Origin: Oscillospiraceae bacterium
GTDB lineage: Bacteria; Bacillota_A; Clostridia; Oscillospirales; Oscillospiraceae
DNA length: 31,980 nt
Reading direction: 5' to 3'
NCBI GenBank assembly: GCA_015068055.1
Contig: SVLG01000017.1
Coordinates: 1-31,980, forward strand
In this document: positions 7,465 through 15,355 of the stretch, piece by piece
Layout: each line of letters opens with the position of its first letter
How positions within the stretch are numbered: the first letter of the stretch is position 1
Notes under the pieces: generated by a model
Databases searched by the model: none
The model's input: the letters and a program-made list of their open reading frames with translations, nothing else
Told to the model about the DNA's origin: nothing
Program-made: the position numbers and the translations under genes

Positions 7465-8523
7465 ATGGCAAAGATTCTTACTTACGATGAAGTTCTGTCC
7501 CTCATCAACATGGAGGACGCCGTCAAGTCCGTCGAGCGTACCTTCTCCGGTCTCGGTGCCGGCACGGTCATCAACCCCACCAAGGTCACTCTGGACGTGG
7601 GCGAAGTGGCTCCCTATCCTCCCTACGAAGGCTTCTTTAACGCCATGCCCGCTTACCTGGGTTACGACGACTATGATGTCGCCGGCATCAAGTGGGTTCT
7701 CGGTATCCTCGGCCACAGAAGAAAGGCCGGCCTGCCCTTCATCAGCGGCATGATCCTTCTGGCGGATCCCCGTCTCGGCATCTTCAAGGCTGTCATGGAC
7801 GGCAAGCAGATCACCAACCTGCGTACCGGCGCCCAGACTGCTGTCACCCTGAAGTACGTCTTCAAGGGCCAGAAGGGCATCACTGTGGGTCTCTACGGCT
7901 GCGGCCAGCAGGGCCGTACCCAGATCGAGGCCATTTCCAAGGTCTTCGACATCGAAGAGCTGCGTCTCTACGACATCTTCCCCGCCGCCATGGAAAAGTT
8001 CAAGGCTGACATGGCTTGGGCCGTCAAGGGCGAGATTATCCCCTGCGCCACTCCTGCTGAGGCTGCCAACGCTCAGGCCCTCATCTGCGTCACGCAGGCT
8101 AAGGAGCCCTTCCTCACCGCCGAGATGGTCAAGCCCGGCACCATGGTCTTCCCCATGGGTTCCTACAAGGAAGTCACCGACGATCTCATCCTCGCTGCTG
8201 ATACCATCGTGGTCGACCACGTTGGCCAGGCTCTGCACCGCGGCGGCCTGAAGTCTCTGGCTGAGGAAGGCAAGATCACCGAGGCCAACTTCACCGCCAC
8301 CGTCGGCGAGCTGGTCAACGGCAACAAGGATCTGGGCGACGTCTCCCAGAAGCGCATGGTCTGCGCCCTCATCGGCACCGGTGCCATGGACATCGGCTGC
8401 GCCGAGATGGTCTACCGCCGCGCCTGCGAGAAGGGCATCGGCCAGGAGTTCGACTTCAACGGCGAGCTGCTGAGCACCTGCCTCACCGCCAAGGTCATCG
8501 ACCCCAAGTCCTGCCGCGAGTAA
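7465..8523 (+). CDS. Ornithine cyclodeaminase / mu-crystallin family enzyme
   Basis: A 352-residue NAD(P)-dependent enzyme of the OCD/mu-crystallin family. This family includes ornithine cyclodeaminase, some alanine dehydrogenases, imino acid reductases and iminosuccinate reductase. Visible features are the substrate-binding Lys76 (AGIKWVLG), GLPFISGMILLADPRLG, Arg120 in TNLRTGAQTA, a Rossmann motif at 143-150 (LYGCGQQG) and VVDHVGQA. The start has AGGAGAGAG upstream. It sits between TRAP permease and TRAP binding-protein genes, so it most likely acts on the imported compound or on the imine/2-oxoacid formed from it. Sequence alone does not separate cyclodeaminase from dehydrogenase or reductase activity, so I give no symbol. 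Confidence 0.9.
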   Translation: MAKILTYDEVLSLINMEDAVKSVERTFSGLGAGTVINPTKVTLDVGEVAPYPPYEGFFNAMPAYLGYDDYDVAGIKWVLGILGHRRKAGLPFISGMILLADPRLGIFKAVMDGKQITNLRTGAQTAVTLKYVFKGQKGITVGLYGCGQQGRTQIEAISKVFDIEELRLYDIFPAAMEKFKADMAWAVKGEIIPCATPAEAANAQALICVTQAKEPFLTAEMVKPGTMVFPMGSYKEVTDDLILAADTIVVDHVGQALHRGGLKSLAEEGKITEANFTATVGELVNGNKDLGDVSQKRMVCALIGTGAMDIGCAEMVYRRACEKGIGQEFDFNGELLSTCLTAKVIDPKSCRE

Positions 8524-8594
8524 TCCCTATTTAGAAGCAACACCCTTTGTATAAACACGCGTATCCCAAAATTCAAGGAAAGAAGGATTGAATC

Positions 8595-9674
8595 ATGAAA
8601 CGTCTCGTTTCCCTCCTCCTCGTTCTTGCGATGGTCTTTGCTCTCTGCGCCTGCGGCGCCAAGGAAGAAGAAGCCCCCGCTGCTGCTCCTGCTGCTCCTG
8701 CCGCTCCTGCCGCTCCCGCTGAGGAAGCCAAGGAAGAAGCCGTTGATTACGGCGAAGAAGTGACCCTGATGCTCTCCCACATCCGTCCCGAAGGTTCTCC
8801 CGCTGACATCGCTGTCAAGGCCTTCGCTGAGGAAGTGACCGAGGCCACCGGCGGCACTGTTAAGTTCGACATCTACCCCGCCTCCCAGCTCGGTGACTAC
8901 ACCACCGTTATGGAGATGGTCATGGTCGGCGACGTTGACATCCAGGTGTCCACCGTCTCCACCTCCGTCGACAAGTTCTTCGGCATTGCTAACGCTGCTT
9001 ACATCGCTTCCACTTGGACTGAGGCCAAGGAGAAGTTCGCCACCGGTTCCGCTCTGTCTGAAGTTTACATGGAGAAGATGAATGACTACGGTCTGAAGTA
9101 CCTCTGCATGTATCCTCTGTACTTCGGCGGCATCGCTGTTGGCGTTGAGCCCACCGATCCTACCAACCCCGATGCCAAGAGCGGCATCAAGATCCGCGTT
9201 CCCTCCATGGTCTCCTTCGAGAAGACCGCTGAGGCTTTCGGTTACCTGGGCACTCCGCTGCCCTCCTCCGAGACCTTCACCGCTTGGCAGACCGGCGTTG
9301 TTGAAGGCGCCATCGGCATGGGTGCCGAGGGTTACTACAGCAACATGGCTGACCTCGTCAAGTACTACCTGCCCATCAACGACCACTTCGAGTGCTGGCA
9401 CGCTTACATGAACCTCGAGAAGTTCGAGTCTCTGAGCGAGCTGCAGCAGGAGGCCATCATGACCGCCGCTGCCAACATGGAAGCCAACCGTTGGGAAGTC
9501 GCTGAGGCTGAGACTGCTGAGTACGAGCAGAAGCTGCGCGACAAGGGTGCCGTTGTCGTCGAGTTCACCGACGAGCAGCTGCAGGCCTTCGGCGCCAAGG
9601 CTCAGACCGAAGTCTGGCCCCACGTCGCTCCCGAAGTCGGCGAGGACTACTTCGCCATGGTTACCGGTCAGTAA
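8595..9674 (+). CDS. dctP: TRAP transporter solute-binding lipoprotein (DctP)
   Basis: This is the extracytoplasmic receptor of the TRAP system, 359 residues. A lipoprotein signal ends at Cys20 (ALCAC). An Ala/Pro/Glu linker of low complexity follows (about 22-50, with AAP repeats), then the DctP fold. Recognisable parts are the F-x-x-x-V-x-E-x-T/TGG-x-V-x-x-x-x-YPASQLGDY region, the Arg197 segment SGIKIRVPSM (the arginine that usually clamps a substrate carboxylate), and FTAWQTGVVEGAIGM. AAGGAAAGAAGGA precedes the ATG. It ends the operon before a strong terminator. Codon use is the most biased of the operon, as expected for an abundant binding protein. The substrate is probably a small carboxylate. 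Confidence 0.94.
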   Translation: MKRLVSLLLVLAMVFALCACGAKEEEAPAAAPAAPAAPAAPAEEAKEEAVDYGEEVTLMLSHIRPEGSPADIAVKAFAEEVTEATGGTVKFDIYPASQLGDYTTVMEMVMVGDVDIQVSTVSTSVDKFFGIANAAYIASTWTEAKEKFATGSALSEVYMEKMNDYGLKYLCMYPLYFGGIAVGVEPTDPTNPDAKSGIKIRVPSMVSFEKTAEAFGYLGTPLPSSETFTAWQTGVVEGAIGMGAEGYYSNMADLVKYYLPINDHFECWHAYMNLEKFESLSELQQEAIMTAAANMEANRWEVAEAETAEYEQKLRDKGAVVVEFTDEQLQAFGAKAQTEVWPHVAPEVGEDYFAMVTGQ

Positions 9675-9756
9675 TCTGCCATTAACCCGTCTGTGACGGC
9701 CTTCGGAGGATTTAAGATCCGCCGGGTGTTGCTCTGGCTCTCACAGACAAATAAGG

Positions 9757-9782
9757 AACGCCCCCTCGAAAGAGGGGGCGTT
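9757..9782. terminator. Bidirectional intrinsic terminator between dctP and the metallophosphoesterase gene
   Basis: An 11-bp perfect stem (arms 9757-9767 and 9772-9782) with a GAAA tetraloop is followed on the plus strand by TTCTTT. The convergent metallophosphoesterase gene ends five bases away, so it probably serves both. Between the dctP stop and this hairpin, GTCTGTGA (9689-9696) and TCACAGAC (9741-9748) can pair and enclose a second imperfect hairpin. Confidence 0.88.
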
Positions 9783-9786
9783 TTCT

Positions 9787-10854
9787 TTATGTGCCCAGAT
9801 CTATGACTGCAATCTCACAGTTGGTGCCGATCCGCATGGGCGGGCCCCAGGCCCCGGCTCCGGAGGAGACTACCACGTGTGGGCTATGCTCATCTTTACG
9901 GTAATACCCGTATCCACAGATGTTGATGGCCTTTATTACAAGGTTGCCGGGGAGAATCTGCCCATTGTGAGTATGCCCGCATAACAAAAGGGTGCAGCGG
10001 CTGTCATATTGAGGAATGGCGGATGGGTTGTGATCCATGACGATCAGCGGCAGATCGGGCCGGGGATTGGCCGACAGAAGGGCTTCGGTATCACCACGCA
10101 CTTGGTTAACATAATTTCCGTGCGGTTTAGCGTCCAGCCGACCCAGTATCTGAACACCGTCCACGGTTTTGTATGTTTCGGCCAAAACGGCAATTCCGGA
10201 TTTCGCCATGAAGTGCTGCATGGCTTCGGCGCTGTCTCCTGCGTCGTGATTGCCCAGACAGGCATAAACGCCGCAGCGGCTCTCTATCCTGCGCAGCAGG
10301 GTGGCGGCTCTTACCGGGTTGCGAACCGCTTCGAAACAGTTGTCGATCAGATCGCCGGCTATGCAGACGAGATCGGGCTTCTCGGCGTTGATACAGTCAA
10401 TAAGCCTTGGCAGCCGTTCTTCCGAACCAACGGCGCCAAGATGTACATCGCTGATGAGAACCAGACGAAATGGACGGGAGAGAATAGGGGCCTTATAGCG
10501 CCGGACATGGATCTGCCCTGCGTGAGCGAATCCATACGCTGCCAGAAGAAGTGCCGCGAGCAGTGTTACCCAGCCTGGCAGCGGTAGAAGGAAGCAGACG
10601 ACGGTGACCATGACCAGAGTGACGTAAAGACCCATGCCGTAGGCACCGATGCATCGGATGGCATAGGGGGCGTCACTTCGTATACGGCGAAAACAGACGA
10701 TAAGCAGGAGCAAGGCCCCGGCATAGCAGAGAAGAAAATGGCCCGTATGACGGATGGTAAAGGTCCGCATGAGATGCAACGCTATCAGCAGGTTGGTAGT
10801 GATGAGAAAAAGTGCCGTGGCGGCACAGCGCAGTATCCATGTGCTTTGTTTCAT
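9787..10854 (-). CDS. Membrane-anchored calcineurin-like metallophosphoesterase
   Basis: A 355-residue protein: four hydrophobic helices in the first 112 or so residues, then a calcineurin-like phosphoesterase domain. All metal-site motifs are present: SDVHLG (135-140), GDLIDN (167-172), GNHD (201-204) and a late GHTHNGQ. The architecture matches the YkuE/YaeI group, some of which act on lipid or UDP-sugar phosphates at the membrane; the substrate here is unknown. I start at the ATG at 10852-10854, which has GGGAGGTG six bases upstream; the GTG nine bases earlier lies in that ribosome binding site. It is a single gene with its own promoter, convergent with the TRAP operon. Codon use is less biased than in the flanking operons. 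Confidence 0.88.
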   Translation of the reverse strand: MKQSTWILRCAATALFLITTNLLIALHLMRTFTIRHTGHFLLCYAGALLLLIVCFRRIRSDAPYAIRCIGAYGMGLYVTLVMVTVVCFLLPLPGWVTLLAALLLAAYGFAHAGQIHVRRYKAPILSRPFRLVLISDVHLGAVGSEERLPRLIDCINAEKPDLVCIAGDLIDNCFEAVRNPVRAATLLRRIESRCGVYACLGNHDAGDSAEAMQHFMAKSGIAVLAETYKTVDGVQILGRLDAKPHGNYVNQVRGDTEALLSANPRPDLPLIVMDHNPSAIPQYDSRCTLLLCGHTHNGQILPGNLVIKAINICGYGYYRKDEHSPHVVVSSGAGAWGPPMRIGTNCEIAVIDLGT

Positions 10855-10877
10855 GTAAGGCACCTCCCGTTATCTCC

Positions 10878-10906
10878 ATTATGCCCGTTTTCGCCGGGAA
10901 TGTAAA
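10878..10906 (-). promoter_or_regulatory. Promoter of the metallophosphoesterase gene
   Basis: On the minus strand TTTACA (10901-10906), a 17-nt spacer and CATAAT (10878-10883) lie 24 nt before the start codon. Confidence 0.6.
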
Positions 10907-10935
10907 GGCTGGGGGGCGGAGAGTATGAAATTGTC

Positions 10936-10964
10936 TGGACAGGAGTGTCCGCCTGCGCTATAAT
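10936..10964 (+). promoter_or_regulatory. Promoter of the small cysteine-rich gene pair
   Basis: TGGACA (10936-10941), a 17-nt spacer and a perfect TATAAT (10959-10964) lie 23 nt before the ATG at 10988. This divergent promoter pair explains the 133-nt gap to the metallophosphoesterase gene. Confidence 0.75.
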
Positions 10965-10987
10965 CAGCTTGTCAGGAGGGATTATGT

Positions 10988-11215
10988 ATGTTTTGCGAGA
11001 GCCGTTATAAGGAACACTGCCCCTGTCTGGGCGAAGATGTTGAGCTTACCATGGTAATCGGAGCAGAAATAGGCAACACCTGTGCCATCAGCTTTTCCGA
11101 TGCAGAAACGGAGTGTTCCGTTTACGAAAGCTGTCCCCATAGACGGCAGAGCGGCTGCCTTCTGCTGACAGAGAATGGATATAGAGGAGATTCTGCATAT
11201 GAGTATCAGGGATGA
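10988..11215 (+). CDS. Small cysteine-rich protein
   Basis: I do not recognise the family. The 75-residue product has eight cysteines in two groups: MFCESRYKEHCPC near the start, and a later set that ends in YESCPHRRQSGC. With the neighbouring histidine this spacing could bind zinc or an Fe-S cluster. No signal peptide or membrane segment is visible. The ATG is preceded by AGGAGGG at a good distance, and a TATAAT promoter lies just upstream, which supports it as a real gene. Its 3' end overlaps the next gene by 17 nt in another frame, so the two are probably coupled. The function is unknown. Confidence 0.65.
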   Translation: MFCESRYKEHCPCLGEDVELTMVIGAEIGNTCAISFSDAETECSVYESCPHRRQSGCLLLTENGYRGDSAYEYQG

Positions 11216-11378
11216 TCTGGCCTATGCGGCCTTCTGCGCGAAGGCCCTCAAAAGCTTCCATGAGTTGAAGAATGATTATATGGCCCTCTCGCCGGAGAGT
11301 AAAGAGCGGCTTAAAAAGGATGCCGGCAAGCTGCTGAAGGAAAGCGGTATCGCGGAGCTTCTGGGCTTTGATTTGTAA
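11199..11378 (+). CDS. Small helical protein overlapping the cysteine-rich gene
   Basis: This encodes 59 residues (MSIRDDLAYAAFCAKALKSF and onward) that look largely alpha-helical and charged, with no membrane segment. I prefer the ATG at 11199, which has AGAGGAGA eight bases upstream, over the ATG at 11175, which has none. It overlaps the end of the cysteine-rich gene and runs into a strong terminator whose hairpin begins at its stop codon. That arrangement, one promoter, two overlapping genes and one terminator, argues for a small co-expressed pair. No family is recognised. Confidence 0.6.
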   Translation: MSIRDDLAYAAFCAKALKSFHELKNDYMALSPESKERLKKDAGKLLKESGIAELLGFDL

Positions 11379-11409
11379 AAAATTGCTTCCCGTAAGGGAA
11401 GCAATTTTT
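11378..11409. terminator. Bidirectional terminator between the small genes and the ligase fusion
   Basis: A 14-bp perfect stem (arms 11378-11391 and 11396-11409) with a GTAA loop is flanked by A and T runs, so it works in both directions. The convergent ligase fusion gene stops six bases further on. Confidence 0.9.
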
Positions 11410-11414
11410 TATGT

Positions 11415-13925
11415 TCATTTTCCGGGACCCGCGGTGTCGGCCCCGTCGCCGGAGAGACCAAGCTCTCTGGCTGCGTCCTCGCGCATCTTGTACTTGAGGA
11501 TCTTGCCGGCAGCATTCATGGGGAAGGCCTCCACAAAGGAGATGTAGCGGGGAACCTTGTGACGGGCCATGCTGGCCTTGATGTAATTCGTCATCTCGTC
11601 GGCGGTGATGCTGCCCTTCTCCTTGAGGATGATGCAGGCCATGATCTCCTCGCCATAGCGCTTGTCCGGTACCCCGATGACCTGTACGTCCCGGACGGCG
11701 GGATGGGTGTAGATAAACTCCTCGATCTCCTTGGGGTAGATGTTTTCGCCGCCGCGGATGATCATGTCCTTGAGACGACCGGTAATGCGGTAGTTGCCGT
11801 CCTCATCCTTGCAGGCCAGGTCACCGGAGTGGAGCCAGCCTTCGCTGTCCACGGTGTCCCGGGTGGCCTGGGGCATCTTGTAATAGCCCTTCATGGTGTT
11901 GTAGCCCTTGGAGCAGAACTCACCGTTGATGCCGGCAGGGACTTCCTCGCCGGTTTCGGGGTCAATGATCTTGCAGCGGACATGGGGGAAGTTGTAGCCC
12001 ACGGTCTCGGTGCGCAGCTCCAGCGGATCCGTCCAGGCGGACATGGTGGAGCCGGGAGCCGATTCTGTCTGACCGTAGACGCTGACAATGCCCCGCATGT
12101 TCATTTCATCCGGCTGGGCAGCCCGGCGCATCAGCTCCGGGGGACAGCCGGCACCGGCCATGATACCGGTACGCATGTGAGAGAAGTCCGTTTTCCGGTA
12201 GTCCGGGTGATTGAACATGGCGATAAACATAGTAGGAACGCCGTTGAAGCAGGTGATCTTTTCCTGATTGATGCAGGCCAGAGACTGCTTGGCGGAGAAG
12301 TAGGGCAGGGGACAGACGGTGGCGCCGTGGGTGAGGGAGGCAGTCATGCTCAGCACCATGCCGAAGCAGTGGAACATGGGCACCTGAATCATCATGCGGT
12401 CGGCGGTGGAGAGGCCCATGCGGTCGCCGATGCACTTACCATTGTTGACGACGTTGTAATGAGTTAACATAACACCTTTCGGGAAGCCCGTAGTACCGGA
12501 AGTGTACTGCATGTTGCAGACATCATCGGGACGAACGGCTGCGGCCATCTGAGCGACCACCTCGGGTGCTGTCATGTGGGCGCGGGCCATGGCATCCTGA
12601 AAGGTGAGGGAGCCGGGCTGTTTGAAGCCGACCGTGATCACGTTGCGCAGGAAGGGGAGACGCTTGCAGTGCAGGGGGGTACCGGGCTTTGCCATGGCAA
12701 TCTCCGGGCAGAGTTCGTTGATGATGCTTCGGTAGTTGCTGTCGAGGCAGGAGTCAATCATCACGAGGGTGTGGGTATCCGACTGACGGAGAAGATATTC
12801 CGCTTCGTGGATCTTATAGGCTGTATTGACGGTGACCAGCACGGCGCCGATTTTGGTGGTAGCCCAGAAGGTGATGAACCACTCGGGCACATTGGTGGCC
12901 CAGATGGCAACCTTGCTGCCGGCTTTTACACCAAGAGACACCAGCGCCCGGGCAAAGGTGTCCACATCTTCCCGGAACTCCTCGTAGGTGCGGGTGTAGT
13001 CCAGAGTGGTGTATTTAAAGGCATACTGGTCGGGAAACTCCTCGGCCATGCGGTCGAGAACCTGAGAAAAGGTGAGGTCGATGAGCTCGTCCTTTTTCCA
13101 GACGTACTGACCTGTGCCGTCGTGGTTGAAGTAAAGGGATTTTTTCTTGCCCCGGGGATTATCGAAGCGGTTCATATAGTTTACATAATATGAGAATATC
13201 ACCTCGCGGTCCAGTTCTTCGTCCATCCATTCGTTTTTCCATTCCAGTGAGATGAAGCCGTTGTAGTTGACGGAGGAGAGGGCCAGCATAAAGTCCGCGA
13301 TGGGCATGCTGCCCTCGCCGATGAGGTCATAGTGTCCGCTGTCGTCGGAGTCTCGCATATGGACGTGACGGACATAGTCGCCCAGATTCTTGATGGTGGT
13401 ATCGCCGCTTTCACCGTAGTCCCGGTAGGGATGGTGTACGTCCCAGAGAACCGCCAGCTCATCACAGGCGAACTCGTCCAGCAGACAGCGCAGCCGGGCT
13501 GTGTCGGCATAGATGCCGCTGGTCTTGATGAGGATGGTCACATCCTGCTTTGCTGCTTCAGGCAGAAGGGTGCGGAGATTGTCCTTTACCTGGCCTTCAT
13601 CCTCGTGAAGGGCGCAGGCAGATATATAGGGAACGCGGGTGTTGTGGGCAATTTCCAGCAAACTTCCCAGCTCTGCCAGAGCCCTGCTTCCATCGGAGAG
13701 ATCGCAGGAGGTATCAAAGCAGGGAATCTGCAGCTTGCGCTCGCGCATTTCGCGGACTGTGGCCGCCGTCTGATACTTATGGAAGGGGCCGCTGCGCTCC
13801 AGCATGGCGTCATATTTGGGGAGGTTATACACCTCAATGCCGCCAAAGCCCATTTCCAGAGCCAGCTCCATCATTTCGTCCCAGCTGAGATTTCCCCAAC
13901 CGCGGGTGGAAAAGGAGAGGTTCAT
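11415..13925 (-). CDS. Fusion of a xylose-isomerase-like TIM barrel with an acyl-CoA ligase
   Basis: An 836-residue protein with two parts. Residues 1-255 resemble sugar-phosphate isomerase/epimerase (AP endonuclease 2) TIM barrels, with likely metal ligands in LWDVHHPYRDYG (Asp162), HVHMRD (His189) and SLEW (Glu228). Residues about 275-825 are an AMP-forming acyl-CoA synthetase with YTSGTTGFPKG (474-484), VYGQTE (616-621), GWLHSGD, GRLKDMIIRGGENIYP (716-731) and the catalytic Lys808 of AAGKIL. The ATG overlaps the stop of the LeuA-like gene by 4 nt and has AGGAGGAAG upstream, so both are under the leucine T-box. I infer that the ligase activates isovalerate for leucine synthesis. The role of the barrel is unknown. 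The ligase domain is of the medium-chain/fatty-acid type and only distantly like the two XRE-cupin ligases nearby. No frameshift or intervening start suggests two genes. Confidence 0.85.
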   Translation of the reverse strand: MNLSFSTRGWGNLSWDEMMELALEMGFGGIEVYNLPKYDAMLERSGPFHKYQTAATVREMRERKLQIPCFDTSCDLSDGSRALAELGSLLEIAHNTRVPYISACALHEDEGQVKDNLRTLLPEAAKQDVTILIKTSGIYADTARLRCLLDEFACDELAVLWDVHHPYRDYGESGDTTIKNLGDYVRHVHMRDSDDSGHYDLIGEGSMPIADFMLALSSVNYNGFISLEWKNEWMDEELDREVIFSYYVNYMNRFDNPRGKKKSLYFNHDGTGQYVWKKDELIDLTFSQVLDRMAEEFPDQYAFKYTTLDYTRTYEEFREDVDTFARALVSLGVKAGSKVAIWATNVPEWFITFWATTKIGAVLVTVNTAYKIHEAEYLLRQSDTHTLVMIDSCLDSNYRSIINELCPEIAMAKPGTPLHCKRLPFLRNVITVGFKQPGSLTFQDAMARAHMTAPEVVAQMAAAVRPDDVCNMQYTSGTTGFPKGVMLTHYNVVNNGKCIGDRMGLSTADRMMIQVPMFHCFGMVLSMTASLTHGATVCPLPYFSAKQSLACINQEKITCFNGVPTMFIAMFNHPDYRKTDFSHMRTGIMAGAGCPPELMRRAAQPDEMNMRGIVSVYGQTESAPGSTMSAWTDPLELRTETVGYNFPHVRCKIIDPETGEEVPAGINGEFCSKGYNTMKGYYKMPQATRDTVDSEGWLHSGDLACKDEDGNYRITGRLKDMIIRGGENIYPKEIEEFIYTHPAVRDVQVIGVPDKRYGEEIMACIILKEKGSITADEMTNYIKASMARHKVPRYISFVEAFPMNAAGKILKYKMREDAARELGLSGDGADTAGPGK

Positions 13926-15334
13926 GCTTCTTCCTCCTCATAAACGATCTTGTTCAGGGCGCTGAGATAGGCCCGGATGCTGGCACCCACGATGTCCGTG
14001 GAGATGCCGCGGCCGGAATAGAGCTTGCCCCCGGAGCGCAGACGAACGATGGTCTGGCCCATGGCCTCGCGGCCCTCGGTGACAGCCTGAATCTGGAAGT
14101 CATCCAATTCATAATGGTGGCCGGTGATCTGCTCAATGGCCAGAAAGGCCGCGTCGATGGGGCCATCGCCCAGACAAACACCCTCCAGGGTTTGCTCCCG
14201 GCGCTTCAGGCGGATATGGGCGCTGGAGGCAATGGTATTGCCGGCATTGACCACATAGGTGTCAAGATGGTAGGCAGAGGGTACCTGCATAGCAGCTGCC
14301 GCCACGATGGCATCCAGTTCCCGGATGCCCACCTGCTCCTTACGGGCAGCAATGTTGCGGAAGGCCTCGTAAACCTTTACCTTATCCTCCTCGGAGAGGT
14401 CATAGCCCAACTGCTCCACCGCCTTGGCGACGCTGTCCGCGTCGTCGTGTACGGTAAGATAAATACCGCTGTCATCCTGACGGACGCCGTTATCAAAGGG
14501 GGAGGTCTTGCGCCGGTCGGTCTGGCACATCCAGGTGATCTGGGAGATGATACGGCTCATCTGGGCTACCCGGAGACGAATAACGGCATCGAAGGACTCG
14601 GCGCGCTGGGAAAGAATGCGGGAGACGTTGGGCAGGGAGCAGACATCCACCGGGTAAGCGGCGGCCTTCAGCTCCGTGGCGCCAGCGCTCACGGCGGCGA
14701 TGGCGCAGGCGTCGGCCAGAGCGAGATTGTTGCGGCAGGAAATGCCCAGAGTCACATGCTCCAGTGCAGGAACGGCTTCATAGAGGGAGCGGACAAACTC
14801 GGCAAACTCACCGGGCAGCATGTTTCCGGCGGTGTCGCAGACGGTGACGGTGACAGCTCCGGCATCAATGGCGGCGGCAAGGATGGCCGCGAGATAGCCG
14901 CTCTCGGCCCGGGTGGCATCATCGGCGATAAATTCCACATCGGTGCAAAAACTGTGGCAGAGCTTTACGGCAGCGCTGACGGCTTCCAGCATGGACTCGG
15001 CCTTCTTATGATAAAGATACTCCATCTGCACACTGCTCACCGCGGCGCAGACCTGCAGCCGGGGATGACGGGCATCCTTGAGAGAGTTCCAGACGCTGCG
15101 GATGTTTTCCTCATCCAGCGCAACCGGCACAGCGGCCACGCTCTCCTTTACAGCGGAGGCCACGGATTTCACACGCAGAGCGTCTGTCCGGGAATCGCTG
15201 ATTCCCTCCAGCTCAATGACGCTGACACCAAGGCTGTCCAGAAGTTTTGCCAGCTCAATTTTCTCCCGGAAGGAGAGGGAGAAGCTGCTGCTGTTTTGTC
15301 TCATGGTCACATCGCTGATTCTGATCTCTTTCAT
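13922..15334 (-). CDS. LeuA-like protein with an intact leucine-binding domain but lost catalytic ligands
   Basis: A 470-residue protein co-linear with 2-isopropylmalate synthase: a DRE-TIM barrel (1-270), a linker domain and the LeuA allosteric domain (about 355-465, with GDGPIDAAFLAI and GISTDIVGASIRAYLSAL). Catalytic positions are altered. DTTLRDGEQ reads DVTMRQNSS (Asp8 and Arg12 kept, Asp to Gln13). The metal-binding HxHDD reads SCRNN (199-203). The later metal Asn falls at Tyr227, and the HSSGIHQDG loop reads DNGVRQDDS. By comparison with E. coli LeuA it should not perform the Claisen condensation. It is the first gene after a leucine T-box and overlaps the ligase fusion by 4 nt. It may be a leucine-sensing pseudoenzyme or have a changed activity. 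AAGGAGTCGG precedes the ATG. Confidence 0.85.
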   Translation of the reverse strand: MKEIRISDVTMRQNSSSFSLSFREKIELAKLLDSLGVSVIELEGISDSRTDALRVKSVASAVKESVAAVPVALDEENIRSVWNSLKDARHPRLQVCAAVSSVQMEYLYHKKAESMLEAVSAAVKLCHSFCTDVEFIADDATRAESGYLAAILAAAIDAGAVTVTVCDTAGNMLPGEFAEFVRSLYEAVPALEHVTLGISCRNNLALADACAIAAVSAGATELKAAAYPVDVCSLPNVSRILSQRAESFDAVIRLRVAQMSRIISQITWMCQTDRRKTSPFDNGVRQDDSGIYLTVHDDADSVAKAVEQLGYDLSEEDKVKVYEAFRNIAARKEQVGIRELDAIVAAAAMQVPSAYHLDTYVVNAGNTIASSAHIRLKRREQTLEGVCLGDGPIDAAFLAIEQITGHHYELDDFQIQAVTEGREAMGQTIVRLRSGGKLYSGRGISTDIVGASIRAYLSALNKIVYEEEEA

Positions 15335-15355
15335 AGTTTTCCGACTCCTTGCTTT

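Noticed and set aside
8650..8745. Repeated GCTCCTGCC-like units at the start of dctP.
   Set aside because: They encode the Ala/Pro linker usual after lipoprotein signals, so I do not treat them as a DNA repeat element.
11175..11198. Upstream ATG for the second small gene.
   Set aside because: No ribosome binding site; AGAGGAGA serves the ATG at 11199.
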